Shown piece after piece: positions 41,101 through 48,845 of a DNA stretch of 48,845 nt; position 1 is the stretch's first letter, and every line of letters begins with the position of its first letter. Source of the DNA: Treponema sp. GTDB taxonomy: Bacteria > Spirochaetota > Spirochaetia > Treponematales > Treponemataceae. The DNA is taken from assembly GCA_017551545.1 (NCBI GenBank), contig JAFZLJ010000125.1, forward strand, positions 1-48,845. Direction: 5' to 3'. The translations under genes were made by a program, and so were the position numbers. A model generated the notes under the pieces. The model did not search any database, was not told the origin of the DNA, and worked only from the letters and a program-made list of their open reading frames with translations.

Positions 41101-41440
41101 ATACTATTTTTATACAGGTCAAAAGTCTTCCGGAGAATATGACCTTCTTTTTACAAACGGCTCTTCTAAAACATCCGTTGCAATTCAATCTGATGCACCT
41201 GTTTTTGTGCATACAGTTGCAACAGAAAAACCTTATTCCGAATGTAAAGACTGGAGTGCAGAAGACTGGGAGTTCTTCAAAAAACATATTGGTGATAAAT
41301 ATATAACATTTAGTGCCGATGAACATAACCCAAAACGCTACTCAATTCCTGTGGACCAGATTGCCGAAAATGAATGTTATGTAGTAATTGCACATTTTGC
41401 AGACAACCATGTCGAAATGAGCGAGGTTATGCAGAAATAA
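38147..41440 (+). CDS. large surface lipoprotein, 1097 aa
   Basis: The signal peptide MKKNYLHKIATTILLLWGGVLSL is followed by the lipobox LISC (Cys29), so the product is a lipoprotein. The remainder is beta-rich and acidic. About 155-260 resembles a Big_5/Ig-like unit (YSPVSTERQFANVPISITFNNPI ... LTIRP); several modules ending in DxxGN-type turns follow (VYDKAGNEG). No catalytic motif. Such proteins in treponemes are exposed and may bind host or food polymers (inference). A G9 tract (38196-38204) in the signal-peptide codons could switch the gene off. It has its own promoter region after the tcdA fragment. Confidence 0.75.
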   Translation: MKKNYLHKIATTILLLWGGVLSLTSLISCENFLKAADIKREIEDAIAYNNAPECTVVFRADSSFGEFLGNAERTCKVGYETEVQFELNTEDYVFKGFKAVSQADKNESRADCVEFKEISKDIRKGVYKYTIKLLRTVKDISIQPECIAIPAVESYSPVSTERQFANVPISITFNNPIEGSENQDNILAGLQLTMYSTDLSNYFTTPEFDSQNKTLTIRPKNEKEFGDNSLEVFVKNLPNTIIPAVVVSFDANTFLNIDGYQVPLKVESFSVSYKADIDLTPPEEYAFFVSRKKITLENAPTFEDDDKFIIGTTKDRKNRTNGLIYIYGYYNIKSGIKNVIVTEQRTNDSDGTVVTEEPIQTVYTKQSKKMQISSSNTDNFFCIEHQIKQGDENDRNDGAIMLKVVVTSDSGIPSQEKIFTAIKKTVIEINLNNPDDMKFTNDLDFFEKYRNQGAAFQGAAFNETEFKQSLKHIHWGNILNIISPIYDGVWYNPEDITVQYKYTGKEEFETATPLEDDYYKPLFDINLDVDSVSGLEMQFKVSDDLGNSLVFDVTIPSSEDFGYTTRYNVDHDRVFRFYNTLGKNVAAILLIKTSPDGTKTAKEYSVYQKEVTIPLEQNCTYKFSPILEGNIDTLGCFWTEIVEDLVISSVFEPTDVGEVELKNVEGTELPVDFVRSNSAGYLHGTIHLADDSWSKYDAIYTELTTHVKSNNRWEDKKKKLFFEKGRLTATFEVTTSSMYEKGCSFIVYGMKGNTMSTGTECVVPTITPTIYNDNISPGCFYEKFNEDYYKYTITDSHSGPDYGIVSLLSESDNIEVVVKQYRADKSTGFVALIPIWDVINVNPQQSPKTRIVVYDKAGNEGNRLSGGGWLKLLPAIQSIKKAEQENSEEPPKENTWDLSLTPVSYYGDTYLILHDFDVANDSIDYIYTINDSDNAYDTWTEWQNLDDEGNPVEQQGLTVTLPQNKMVKIVRKYGNSSTSNCYCPPYYFYTGQKSSGEYDLLFTNGSSKTSVAIQSDAPVFVHTVATEKPYSECKDWSAEDWEFFKKHIGDKYITFSADEHNPKRYSIPVDQIAENECYVVIAHFADNHVEMSEVMQK
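38196..38204 (+). repeat. G9 homopolymer in the lipoprotein signal-peptide codons
   Basis: Nine G read as TGG GGG GGG GTA (Trp-Gly-Gly-Val). Gain or loss of one G would truncate the protein within the first dozens of codons; the present length is the ON state. Confidence 0.9.
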
Positions 41441-41499
41441 ACACCAATTTCCCCCTATATTGCCAATGACTAATTTTTATGATAATATCCTAATAATTC

Positions 41500-41572
41500 G
41501 GGCCATTAGCTCAGTGGTTAGAGCAGAGGACTCATAATCCTTTGGTCCTTGGTTCAAGTCCAAGATGGCCCA
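41500..41572 (+). tRNA. tRNA with CAU anticodon, probably tRNA-Ile2 (lysidine type)
   Basis: Full cloverleaf of 73 nt: acceptor GGGCCAT/ATGGCCC with discriminator A, D-arm GCTC...GAGC, anticodon stem GAGGA/TCCTT with loop CTCATAA, and T-arm CTTGG TTCAAGT CCAAG. CCA is not encoded. The body (TTAGCTCAGTGGTTAGAGCAG, ACTCATAAT, TTGGTC) resembles the ileX-type CAU tRNA more than elongator or initiator Met, but modification by TilS cannot be read from DNA. Confidence 0.85.
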
Positions 41573-41587
41573 TGGGTTCAATAAAAG

Positions 41588-41626
41588 AAAAAAGACTGTT
41601 TGCATCGCAAACAGTCTTTTTTTATC
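41588..41626 (+). terminator. intrinsic terminator after the tRNA
   Basis: AAAAAGACTGTTTGC and GCAAACAGTCTTTTT pair perfectly around a 3-nt loop, followed by more T. It ends just before the convergent aldehyde dehydrogenase gene and may serve both directions. Confidence 0.88.
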
Positions 41627-41649
41627 TTTATTCATTTTTTGTGGCTCGT

Positions 41650-43029
41650 CTACTTCAAAAATCTCCTCAACACCCTTTCCTTCGCTCCCGTGTATGGCTG
41701 GTAGCGCATTTTTACGTCTATCCAGTTTTTCTTGTTTACGATTGTTTTGGTGTGCGAGAAGGTGTCGAATCCAACTTTGCCGTGGTAGGCGCCCATGCCG
41801 CTTTCGCCAACGCCGCCAAAACCCATGTTGTTTGTTGCAAGGTGAACGATTGTATCATTTACACAGCCACCGCCGAATGAGCAGCGGGACAGTATCTTTT
41901 GTTCAAGTGCCTGATTTGTTGTAAAAAGATAAAGTGCAAGTGGTCTTGCGCGGCTATTCAAAATGTGGAGCAATTCTTCTTCTGTACTGTAAGTAAGAAC
42001 AGGAAGTACTGGTCCAAAAATTTCCTGAGTCATTACAGGATCTTTCCATGAAATGTTGTCCATAATTGTTGGTTCAATTTTGAGTATTGCTGCATCAGAC
42101 TTGCCTCCGCAGACAATCTTGCTTGGGTCAATTAATGAACAGATTCTGTCAAAATGTTTTTTGTTTATGATTTTTCCGTAAGAATTGTTTGCAAGTGGTA
42201 CTACTCCAAACTGAACTAAAATCTGCTGTTTAAGGGCTGTAATCAGTTCTGTTTTTATAGATTCATGACACAAAATAAAATCCGGGGCAACACATGTCTG
42301 TCCGCAGTTTAAGAACTTTCCCCATACAATTCTTTTTGCAGCCAGTGCAATTTTGGCAGTCTTGTCTACAATACAAGGTGATTTTCCGCCAAGTTCAAGT
42401 GTTACAGGTGTAAAGTTATCTGCGGCTTTTTTCATAACTTCGCGTCCAACTTTGTGGCTTCCTGTAAAGAAGATATAATCAAACTTTTGTTCCAGAAGGC
42501 TCTGATTTTCTGCACGTCCGCCTGTTATTACAGTAACATATTCCGGGGCAAAGCATTCTTTCATCATTTTATCAATAACCTTGCTTGTGGCGGCAGAGTA
42601 GGCGCTTGGTTTTATAATAGCTGTGTTTCCTGCTGCAAGGGCGTCTACAAGTGGTTCCAGTGTCAAAAGAAAAGGATAGTTCCACGGGCTCATAATAAGT
42701 ATAACTCCGCGTGGTGATTTTTTTACATAGCTTTTTGCTGCAAAGTTTGTAATACATGTCTTTTTCTTTTCGTCTGCTGCAAATTTTTTGATATTTTTGA
42801 GCATGTATGAAATTTCAGAAAGCACAAGACCTATCTCGCACATAAAGCCTTCAATTGCGCTTTTTCCAAGGTCGGTTGTGAGTGCACTGGTAATTTCCTG
42901 TTCGTTTTTCTTAATATACGACTGAAGTTTTTTAAGTGCGTCGATTCTGAACTTTAAAGGCAGGGTTGCGCCTGTTTTAAAATAAGCTCTTTGTTTTTGC
43001 AAAATTGCTTGCATTTCTAATTGTTGCAT
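41650..43029 (-). CDS. aldehyde dehydrogenase (NAD(P)-dependent, class 3-like)
   Basis: A 459-aa ALDH: PRGVILIMSPWNYPFLLTLEP (catalytic Asn region), FTGSHKVGREVMKKAA (cofactor Gly motif), VTLELGGKSPC (catalytic Glu), KFLNCGQTCVAPD (nucleophile Cys) and EIFGPVLPVLTY. The short length and C-terminal membrane-lacking tail fit the class 3/AlkH-like group, which oxidises fatty or aromatic aldehydes to acids. Substrate unknown. Convergent with the tRNA terminator. Confidence 0.93.
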   Translation of the reverse strand: MQQLEMQAILQKQRAYFKTGATLPLKFRIDALKKLQSYIKKNEQEITSALTTDLGKSAIEGFMCEIGLVLSEISYMLKNIKKFAADEKKKTCITNFAAKSYVKKSPRGVILIMSPWNYPFLLTLEPLVDALAAGNTAIIKPSAYSAATSKVIDKMMKECFAPEYVTVITGGRAENQSLLEQKFDYIFFTGSHKVGREVMKKAADNFTPVTLELGGKSPCIVDKTAKIALAAKRIVWGKFLNCGQTCVAPDFILCHESIKTELITALKQQILVQFGVVPLANNSYGKIINKKHFDRICSLIDPSKIVCGGKSDAAILKIEPTIMDNISWKDPVMTQEIFGPVLPVLTYSTEEELLHILNSRARPLALYLFTTNQALEQKILSRCSFGGGCVNDTIVHLATNNMGFGGVGESGMGAYHGKVGFDTFSHTKTIVNKKNWIDVKMRYQPYTGAKERVLRRFLK

Positions 43030-43166
43030 TTTTTCTCTCCTGATTTTTAATAATTATAATATATAACAAATTAAAAAATGTGGAAAGACTTCTATTAAAA
43101 AAATCATATTTGCAAAACTTTCAAAATCCTTTATAATAGGCGTACATTATTTCCAAGGATGCACCT

Positions 43167-44066
43167 ATGGCAAAGACGCTTAAAGAACTTTATGGTAAAT
43201 ATCTTGCCGAATTCGCGCAGATTTCTCATGCTGCTGCAAAAATTGATGAAACAGAAATTTACGAAGAAGCAAATCCCGAGACTAGAAAATATCTGACTCT
43301 TATTACAAAAGATAATGTTCTTCCGGAATCTCATATAAATAATATAGAATATTTTAAAGAATTTTATGATGCTGTTGTAAACCAGGGAAAATCCGGCGTT
43401 GTTATGATGGATCATTATTCAAATATGGATCTTCCATGTTTCTTACAGCTGCTCGAAAATTATGGAGAACCTTGGGCTGCCGATTTTGCAAAGCGAATTG
43501 TTGCAATTGCCGGAATGAAGCTTAATGAAGCAGATCCTATTGTGCGTGCTCTTACAGAAAGCTTTACCCGCGTTGTTATTTATCCAACCCGCAGCCTGAA
43601 CTCTGTAGAAGAGCAGAATATTTCAGAAGAAGAAAAAGAAGCTGAACGTCAGCGTGCAAGAAAGATTAATTTTGCTGCCATGCGTGCAATGGACGGTTGT
43701 AAAAAGCGTGGTCAGATTATTTTAGTATTCCCAAGTGGAACCCGCTATCGTCCCGGAAAGCCTGAAACAAAACGTGGTCTTCGCGAAATTGACAGTTACC
43801 TCCGCCTTTTTGATTATCTTCTCCCTGTTTCAATTAATGGTAATGTTCTTCGCTTTAATCCCGATGACCCTGAAAATATGATTATGGATCTTGTTACTCC
43901 AGATGTTGTAACTTTGACAGCCGGCAAGATGATAGAATGTAAGCCTTTTCGCAATAAGATTCTTGAAACTGTACCGGCCGATCATCCTGATCCAAAGCAG
44001 GTAACTGTAGATTCTGTAATGGATATAATAGAAAAACTTCATAACGAGGCAAATAATGAAAATTAA
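43167..44066 (+). CDS. PlsB/PlsC-type glycerolipid acyltransferase
   Basis: A 299-aa protein with the acyltransferase HX4D motif (VVMMDHYSNMDLP, His-x4-Asp) and VFPSGTRYRPGKP, equal to the FPEGTRS phosphate-binding block. Long N-terminal helical part. Likely transfers acyl groups to glycerol-3-phosphate or lyso-phosphatidate at the membrane. TATAAT at about 43131, ribosome site AAGGATG. Its last 11 bp overlap purO, which places lipid and purine genes in one transcript. Confidence 0.78.
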   Translation: MAKTLKELYGKYLAEFAQISHAAAKIDETEIYEEANPETRKYLTLITKDNVLPESHINNIEYFKEFYDAVVNQGKSGVVMMDHYSNMDLPCFLQLLENYGEPWAADFAKRIVAIAGMKLNEADPIVRALTESFTRVVIYPTRSLNSVEEQNISEEEKEAERQRARKINFAAMRAMDGCKKRGQIILVFPSGTRYRPGKPETKRGLREIDSYLRLFDYLLPVSINGNVLRFNPDDPENMIMDLVTPDVVTLTAGKMIECKPFRNKILETVPADHPDPKQVTVDSVMDIIEKLHNEANNEN

Positions 44067-44781
44067 TTTATTCGAAGAAGCCGCTCGCGTTTCTTACCCT
44101 GGACGTGGTATTGTAATTGGTCGCAGCGGAGATGGTAAAAAAGCCGTTGCTGCTTACTGGACAATGGGCCGCAGTGCAGGCAGCCGTAACCGCATTTTTG
44201 TAAAAGATAATGAAAACGGTTCCGAAGTTGTTCGCACAAAAGCTTATGATGAATCACTTATTGCAGGTGACCCAAGTCTGATTATTTATGCTGCAGTACG
44301 CGAACTTGGTAAAAAAACAATCGTAACAAACGGGGATCAGACAGATACAATTTTTGAAGGCTTGCAGAAGGGTCTTACTTTTGAGCAGTCACTCCGTTCA
44401 CGCAAATATGAACACGATGGACCAAACTGGACTCCACGCATTTCTTCTATTATAGATATTACAGATGGAGTTTTGAATTATACACTTTCAATCCTCAAAA
44501 GTGATGACGGAAACGGCGACTGTATTTTGCGACAGACTTTCGATTATGAAGGTCCATTTGCAGGCGAAGGCCGTTACATTCACACTTACGAAGGCGACGG
44601 AAATCCTCTTCCAAGCTTTAAGGGTGAACCAGTAAAAGTAAGCATTGAAGGTGATCTTGAAAGCTTTACAACTAAGCTCTGGAACTCCCTTAATACAGAT
44701 AATAAGGTTTCTCTTTTTGTTCGTTTTATAGATATTGCAACAGGCGCTTACGAAGAAAAAATCATAAACAAAAACGAGTAG
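44056..44781 (+). CDS. purO: archaeal-type IMP cyclohydrolase
   Basis: A 241-aa protein of the PurO/COG3363 type. YPGRGIVIGRSGDGKKAVAAYWTMGRSAGSRNR aligns with the archaeal GRxLxVGR...AYRVSSRSxPNR block, TIVTNGDQTDTI with VSNGSHTDTI, and NWTPRISSIID with NTPRIAAAI. It closes FAICAR to IMP, the final de novo purine step, replacing the N-terminal domain of PurH. The AICAR transformylase is two genes downstream, which supports the function. Longer than archaeal PurO (about 200 aa) by a C-terminal extension. Confidence 0.85.
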   Translation: MKINLFEEAARVSYPGRGIVIGRSGDGKKAVAAYWTMGRSAGSRNRIFVKDNENGSEVVRTKAYDESLIAGDPSLIIYAAVRELGKKTIVTNGDQTDTIFEGLQKGLTFEQSLRSRKYEHDGPNWTPRISSIIDITDGVLNYTLSILKSDDGNGDCILRQTFDYEGPFAGEGRYIHTYEGDGNPLPSFKGEPVKVSIEGDLESFTTKLWNSLNTDNKVSLFVRFIDIATGAYEEKIINKNE

Positions 44782-44784
44782 TAA

Positions 44785-45492
44785 ATGAGTAAAGCTCCCA
44801 ATCCAAAAATCTTCAAACCAATGACTCAAAAAAAATCATTGCAGTTTCTGCTTCTTGGTTTGTTATGGCTTTTGTTTTCAATTCCTGTTATTACTTGTGG
44901 CGCTGCTACCTGTGCAGTTTTTTACATTGCTTTTAAAATCTTAAACGACGAAGAAGTCTCTGGAATCTTTAAGCTTTTTCTTAAGGGCATAAAACAAAAC
45001 TTTGTTCAGGGATTTTTGATGTCTGTAATTTCTGCCATAACAATCGGCGGTGCAGGCTTTTTTATCTGGTGGATTTTGAAAGAATCAGACCGCGGACTTG
45101 TTTTGATCCTTCTTGCCCTTGCTGCAGTTTTTGTAGTTTTAGTACTCAACATTTTTACATACCCTATGATTGGCCGCTACGAAAACACATTTATAAACAT
45201 GCTTCGTAACACAGTTGCTCTTTCGTTTACCTACGGCCGCCAGACATTAAGAATGACAGGCTTTGTTGCAGCAGCCCTTGGAATTGCCGGAGCACTTTTC
45301 CACCTGAATCCTCTTGCAGGCTTTGCTTCTCTTTTATTCTGGCCAACAGTTATCTTCTATATAGTTTCAAGCTTTATGGCATGGATTTTTTATAAGGTAG
45401 AAAATCCGATTAAATATGATGAAAATGGTGACCCCATTGAAACTGAAACTGAAAATGAAACTGAAAATCAAAATAAGGAAATAGAATCATGA
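44785..45492 (+). CDS. DUF624 (YesL-like) membrane protein
   Basis: A 235-aa protein with four or five membrane segments ([33 protein letters not shown] at the start) and a Glu/Thr/Asn-rich tail coded by GAAACT-like repeats. The N-terminal [12 protein letters not shown] block is the DUF624/YesL hallmark; function unknown, often near sugar uptake genes. Here it lies between two purine genes: 3 bp after purO and overlapping the AICARFT gene by ATGA. Confidence 0.85.
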   Translation: MSKAPNPKIFKPMTQKKSLQFLLLGLLWLLFSIPVITCGAATCAVFYIAFKILNDEEVSGIFKLFLKGIKQNFVQGFLMSVISAITIGGAGFFIWWILKESDRGLVLILLALAAVFVVLVLNIFTYPMIGRYENTFINMLRNTVALSFTYGRQTLRMTGFVAAALGIAGALFHLNPLAGFASLLFWPTVIFYIVSSFMAWIFYKVENPIKYDENGDPIETETENETENQNKEIES

Positions 45493-46664
45493 AAGAATTA
45501 GAACTTAAGTACGGATGTAATCCAAACCAGAAACCAGCCCGTGTTTTTATGGAAAACGGCGATTTACCAATCACTGTTTTAAATGGCCGCCCAGGCTATA
45601 TCAATTTGCTCGACGCCCTCAACGGCTGGCAGCTCGTAAAAGAACTTAAAGAAGCAACAGGGCTTCCTGCAGCAACTTCTTTTAAGCACGTTTCTCCTGC
45701 CGGTGCTGCAGTTGGTCTTCCACTTTCCGACACCCTCAAGCAGATTTATTTTACCGGCGACGTAGAACTCACTCCTTTGGCTTGTGCTTATGCCCGCGCC
45801 CGTGGTGCCGACCGCATGTCAAGCTTCGGTGATTTCATCTCCCTAAGCGACGAATGTGACGAAGCCACAGCCCTCCTCATTAAGAAGGAAGTTTCCGACG
45901 GTGTAATCGCTCCTTCATACAGCGAAGCCGCTTTGAATATTCTTAAAGCAAAAAAGAACGGCAACTACTGCGTTATCCAGATTGATGCCAACTACGTTCC
46001 AGCCGACCTCGAACGCAAACAGGTTTTCGGCGTAACTTTTGAACAGGGCCACAACTTCTTAAAAATCGACGAAGCTTCTGCACTTTCAAACATCGTAACA
46101 AAAAACAAAACTTTGAGCGAAGACGACAAGCGCAATCTTATCATCTCCCTCATCGTCCTCAAATACACTCAGTCAAACAGCGTATGCTTCGTAAAAGACG
46201 GCCAGGCAATTGGTATTGGTGCCGGTCAGCAGAGCCGCGTTCACTGTACCCGCTTAGCCGGTCAGAAGGCCGACAACTGGTGGCTCCGCCAGTGCCCAAA
46301 GGTTTTAGGCCTCCAGTTTGTAGACGGCATAAAACGCGCCGACCGCGACAACGCCATTGACGTTTACATTGGTGAAGAATACATGGATGTCCTCGCCGAA
46401 GGCAAATGGCAGAATATCTTCAAAGTTAAGCCAGAAGTTTTCACCCGCGAAGAAAAAGCAGAATGGATCGCCAAGAACACAAATGTAGCTCTCGGATCAG
46501 ATGCCTTCTTCCCATTTGGCGACAACATCGACCGCGCAAAGAAATCAGGTGTAACAGTAATCGCCCAGCCAGGCGGTTCCGTAAGAGACGACCTGGTAAT
46601 CCAGGCAGCCGACAGCTACAACATGGTAATGGCCTTCAACGAAATCCGCCTCTTCCACCACTAA
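45489..46664 (+). CDS. AICAR transformylase without IMP cyclohydrolase domain
   Basis: A 391-aa protein equal to the C-terminal AICARFT part of PurH (about 520 aa in the bifunctional enzyme). Markers are [11 protein letters not shown] (the catalytic Lys-His of AICARFT), [24 protein letters not shown] and [12 protein letters not shown]. It formylates AICAR with 10-formyl-THF to FAICAR in the cytoplasm. The missing cyclohydrolase is supplied by purO upstream in the operon. Codon use is strongly C-ending, suggesting high expression. Confidence 0.92.
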   Translation: MKELELKYGCNPNQKPARVFMENGDLPITVLNGRPGYINLLDALNGWQLVKELKEATGLPAATSFKHVSPAGAAVGLPLSDTLKQIYFTGDVELTPLACAYARARGADRMSSFGDFISLSDECDEATALLIKKEVSDGVIAPSYSEAALNILKAKKNGNYCVIQIDANYVPADLERKQVFGVTFEQGHNFLKIDEASALSNIVTKNKTLSEDDKRNLIISLIVLKYTQSNSVCFVKDGQAIGIGAGQQSRVHCTRLAGQKADNWWLRQCPKVLGLQFVDGIKRADRDNAIDVYIGEEYMDVLAEGKWQNIFKVKPEVFTREEKAEWIAKNTNVALGSDAFFPFGDNIDRAKKSGVTVIAQPGGSVRDDLVIQAADSYNMVMAFNEIRLFHH

Positions 46665-47083
46665 TAGCCCTGTCAACACAAAAAAACCGCGGAAGGAAGG
46701 ATTGCATGGAACAACCCTTCCTGATTGCGTGTTACATATAAAAAACCGGAAAACCGGATCAATAGGTAAAATTGATCCAGTTTGAAAAATGGCAGACACG
46801 GAGCGGGAAGTGGATGGCGACTGCTTCTGAGTGGTGCCGGCGGCATAGAAAAAAAAATACGGTTTGCGCAGCAAATCGTATTTTTTTTACACTAACCAGC
46901 TCAGCCCGCAGTCGACATACACTTACCGCGGGAGTGGCTGACATTTTTCCACATGAATTCATACTTAAACCTATTGAATTCATTTCCAGAATTCATTAAA
47001 ATGATAACTCCCATATCAAATATGGGTTATTCTATGCAAATTCTTCCGGGGTGCTGACCGGAACATAAATAGGAGAATAGGCG
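46665..47083. other. hairpin-rich non-coding region before rpsL
   Basis: 419 bp without a gene. Features are GGATCAAT/ATTGATCC around 46757-46779, the terminator at about 46852-46891, ATAACTCCCATAT/ATATGGGTTAT (about 47005-47031) and TTCCGG/CCGGAA (about 47044-47063) just before rpsL. The last two could be a leader structure for autogenous control of rpsL-rpsG (inference). Confidence 0.5.
46852..46891 (+). terminator. intrinsic terminator between AICARFT and rpsL
   Basis: A-run, TACGGTTTGC, GCA loop, GCAAATCGTA and T8, forming a stem of about 16 bp including the A/T part. Works in both directions by sequence. Confidence 0.8.
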
Positions 47084-47458
47084 ATGCCTACAATAAATCA
47101 ATTAATCCGTCAGGGTCGTAAGTCTGTAGCAAACAGAACCAAGTCTCCCGCGCTTGAGTCTTGTCCACAGAAACGTGGCGTTTGTACACGTGTAATGACT
47201 CAGACACCTAAGAAACCAAACTCAGCTCTTCGTAAGATTGCTCGTGTTCGTTTGTCAAATGGTATTGAAGTTACTGCATATATTCCAGGTATTGGACACA
47301 ACTTGCAGGAACACTCAGTTGTTTTGGTACGTGGTGGTCGTGTAAAGGACCTTCCTGGTGTACGTTACCATATCATCCGTGGTACTAAAGATACTCTTGG
47401 TGTTGAAGATCGCAAACGTGGTCGTTCAAAGTATGGTGCCAAGAAACCTAAGGCTTAA
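47084..47458 (+). CDS. rpsL: 30S ribosomal protein S12
   Basis: A 124-aa protein of standard length. [26 protein letters not shown], and [17 protein letters not shown] with later [31 protein letters not shown] are the S12 decoding-centre sequence. The Lys positions tied to streptomycin response (in KKPNSA and the KDLPGV loop) are the wild type. It is followed by rpsG after 12 bp. Ribosome site AGGAGAATA. Confidence 0.98.
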   Translation: MPTINQLIRQGRKSVANRTKSPALESCPQKRGVCTRVMTQTPKKPNSALRKIARVRLSNGIEVTAYIPGIGHNLQEHSVVLVRGGRVKDLPGVRYHIIRGTKDTLGVEDRKRGRSKYGAKKPKA

Positions 47459-47470
47459 TGGAGGACTAAG

Positions 47471-47941
47471 ATGGGAAGACATAAGAAATCAATCGAACGT
47501 CCAATTATGCCGGATGTTAAATACAACTCAAAGGTTGTTTCAAAGTTCGTATGCCGTATGATGCTTGATGGTAAGAAAGAAACTTGCCGCAAGATCGTTT
47601 ATCAGGCAATGGATAACCTTAAGGCTAAAACAGAAAAGGATCCACTTGAAGTAATGCTCAAGGCAATCGAAAATGTTAAGCCTATGGTAGAAGTTAAGTC
47701 ACGCCGCGTTGGTGGTGCTACTTACCAGGTACCAATGGAAATCCGTGAATCACGTCGCGAAGCTTTGGCTATGCGCTGGATTATCGAAGCAGCAAGAAGC
47801 AGAAGCGGTCACGGTATGGCCGACACTCTTTCTGCAGAACTCCTTGATGCTTACAACAATACAGGTACTGCATACAAGAAGCGCGAAGATGTACATAAGA
47901 TGGCAGAAGCCAACAAAGCTTTTGCTCACTACAGATGGTAG
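47471..47941 (+). CDS. rpsG: 30S ribosomal protein S7
   Basis: A 156-aa S7 protein ([27 protein letters not shown]...), with [26 protein letters not shown] and [46 protein letters not shown], the 16S 3'-domain-binding sequence. GGAG lies before the ATG. The usual fusA does not follow directly; tuf comes next after a terminator, a repeat and a structured gap. Confidence 0.98.
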   Translation: MGRHKKSIERPIMPDVKYNSKVVSKFVCRMMLDGKKETCRKIVYQAMDNLKAKTEKDPLEVMLKAIENVKPMVEVKSRRVGGATYQVPMEIRESRREALAMRWIIEAARSRSGHGMADTLSAELLDAYNNTGTAYKKREDVHKMAEANKAFAHYRW

Positions 47942-47970
47942 TCTAACGACAACAAATCTGATTTTCACAA

Positions 47971-47998
47971 AGGGAGGCCCTAGGGTCTCCCTTTTTTT
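47971..47998 (+). terminator. intrinsic terminator of rpsL-rpsG
   Basis: AGGGAGGCCC and GGGTCTCCCT form a GC-rich stem ending in T7, 30 bp after the rpsG stop. Confidence 0.9.
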
Positions 47999-48005
47999 AT
48001 TATTT

Positions 48006-48103
48006 GTCATTGTCGGGCTTGACCCGACAATCTTTTTATTAGAGAGATTCCCCGGTCAAGTCGGGGAATGACACTGTATTTTTTTTCAAAAAATACAGTG
48101 TCA
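48006..48103. repeat. cluster of three perfect hairpins, dispersed-repeat type
   Basis: TTGTCGGG/CCCGACAA (48010-48030), ATTCCCCG/CGGGGAAT (48047-48069), and a 16-bp perfect stem TGACACTGTATTTTTT/AAAAAATACAGTGTCA (48069-48103). The first two resemble palindromic CCCGACAATGAC-type repeats seen in several bacterial genomes; the third also acts as a strong terminator. Confidence 0.7.
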
Positions 48104-48171
48104 CCTATTGAACAAACTTTCTATAAATAGTATATTTTTAGAACTTGCCCCTTTTTGATTTTTAAAGAGGC

Positions 48172-48425
48172 TATGGGTTCTTTGAGAGACAGGCAGTTTT
48201 CTTCGGAAAGCTGGTGTAACCGTAAAGCTGGTCAGAAATGACCTTCAGGCTACGCGACCCATAATCGGTTGATTACTGCCGTTGGTAGTAATCATGACAG
48301 CTGAGCTTGGGTTTCTGCGGTCTTACCAAAAAGACCAAAACTCGAAAATACCAGACCAGTTGTCAGGTGTTGTGATAACGATAGGTGGTACCGGGTTAGG
48401 GTGCTTTCGAAATTATGAAGCATCC
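48172..48425 (+). ncRNA. candidate structured RNA upstream of tuf (class unknown)
   Basis: A closing stem TATGGGT/ACCCATA (48172-48178, 48257-48263) encloses a UUCG hairpin CAGTTTTC-TTCG-GAAAGCTG (48194-48213) and a GNRA hairpin GGTCA-GAAA-TGACC (48230-48243). Then follow ATTACTGCC/GGTAGTAAT (48272-48292), GGTCTT/AAGACC (48319-48336), and GGGTGCTTTC/GAAGCATCC (48399-48425). UUCG and GNRA tetraloops with G-U pairs favour RNA over chance. AGGTGGTACCG at 48383-48393 recalls a T-box, but no terminator or aaRS gene follows. May be a tuf leader or an independent ncRNA. Confidence 0.55.
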
Positions 48426-48607
48426 ACTAAAAAGTTAAATCTTATCCCTTTATCAAATCCTTTCGTTATTTATCTCAGAAAAAAAAATTGTGTCTGCGAA
48501 TATTACGATTCCTTAGTAAAAGGTGCGTAGATATTCTGGCTTAAAGTGCAGCACATAAAAATAAGTATGCCGGAAGTTAAAAGGAAAAATCCGGCAAGGA
48601 GAAAAAC

Positions 48608-48845
48608 ATGGCTAAGGAGAAGTTCGAACGAACTAAACCTCACATGAACGTTGGTACTATTGGTCACGTAGACCATGGTAAGACTACACTTTCAGCAGCT
48701 ATCACTACATACTGTGGTAACAAGTATGGTGATAAGGTACTCAAGTACGATGAAATTGATAACGCTCCAGAAGAGAAGGAACGTGGTATTACAATCAATA
48801 CTCGTCACTTGGAATATCAGTCAGACAAGAGACACTATGCTCACA
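48608..48845 (+). CDS. tuf: elongation factor Tu, N-terminal part (3' end outside window)
   Basis: The first 79 residues of EF-Tu: [32 protein letters not shown] with the P-loop GHVDHGKT (G1), and [16 protein letters not shown] (switch I, G2). It delivers aminoacyl-tRNA to the ribosome. AAGGAG lies 8 nt before the ATG, and a GCCGG/CCGGC stem (about 48570-48597) ends right before that site, so accessibility of the site might be controlled (inference). The frame is open to the window end. Confidence 0.97.
   Translation, partial: MAKEKFERTKPHMNVGTIGHVDHGKTTLSAAITTYCGNKYGDKVLKYDEIDNAPEEKERGITINTRHLEYQSDKRHYAH

Noticed and set aside
45441..45475. Tandem repeat GAAACT/GAAAAT at the end of the DUF624 gene
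   Set aside because: A short low-complexity coding repeat for an acidic tail; too few and too imperfect units for phase variation.
48383..48393. T-box riboswitch call based on AGGTGGTACCG and upstream GAGAGA and GGTGTAACC
   Set aside because: The three landmarks are in a suitable order, but the downstream hairpin has no T-run, the gene is tuf rather than an aminoacyl-tRNA synthetase, and GGTACC is self-complementary and common. Kept only as a generic structured RNA.
1..48845. CRISPR arrays, transposases, integrases, rRNA genes
   Set aside because: No regularly spaced direct repeats, no DDE or integrase motifs in any frame I read, and no rRNA segments. The island character rests on gene content and composition only.

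Overview
The window looks like a chromosomal segment of a host-associated spirochaete, most likely a rumen or gut Treponema. Three things point that way. There are lipoproteins with a spirochaete-type lipobox and no homologues I can name. The ribosomal block runs rpsL-rpsG-tuf. The last purine steps are done by a stand-alone AICAR transformylase plus an archaeal-type PurO cyclohydrolase. The assignment is inference from gene content; no rRNA gene is present.

Layout. 1-3.2 kb is housekeeping: the end of an MBL-fold hydrolase gene, an EamA permease, tcdA and small conserved genes. 3.3-12.5 kb is an AT-rich cluster of mostly unrecognised genes: a DnaB-like ATPase without the DnaB N-domain, several small helical proteins, a UDG-like protein, a three-gene minus-strand operon, a WYL-domain regulator and a large AAA+ ATPase. 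Six copies of a 15-bp palindrome (consensus TATCATTWARTGATA) sit in its promoters, one over the WYL gene's own promoter. I read this as a WYL-controlled regulon of undescribed function, and it is the best candidate for a new system here.

12.5-38.1 kb is accessory DNA resembling a defence island, mixed with ordinary genes. It holds DinB-like, NUDIX and GNAT genes; an XRE regulator with a DUF1016/PDDEXK nuclease; a second WYL regulator with a homopolymer frameshift, divergent from a 311-aa protein; McrBC with an upstream partner gene; a 2H phosphoesterase and an APH-fold kinase; a third WYL regulator; a PLD-helicase-DUF3427 protein overlapping a NUDIX gene; a solitary ClpP-like protease; an AbiL/RloAB-like pair; and an XRE-ImmA protein. 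Gene remnants (Fic, TcdA and others) and dispersed hairpin repeats mark past rearrangement.

38.1-48.8 kb returns to core genes: a 1097-aa surface lipoprotein with a G9 tract in its signal-peptide codons, a CAU tRNA (probably Ile2), an aldehyde dehydrogenase, an acyltransferase-purO-DUF624-AICARFT operon, rpsL-rpsG, a structured non-coding region of about 250 nt, and the start of tuf.

Many promoters have a TATAAT box only 6-8 nt before the start codon and no Shine-Dalgarno sequence. Leaderless mRNAs therefore seem common here, especially for regulators. No integrase, transposase or CRISPR array was seen.
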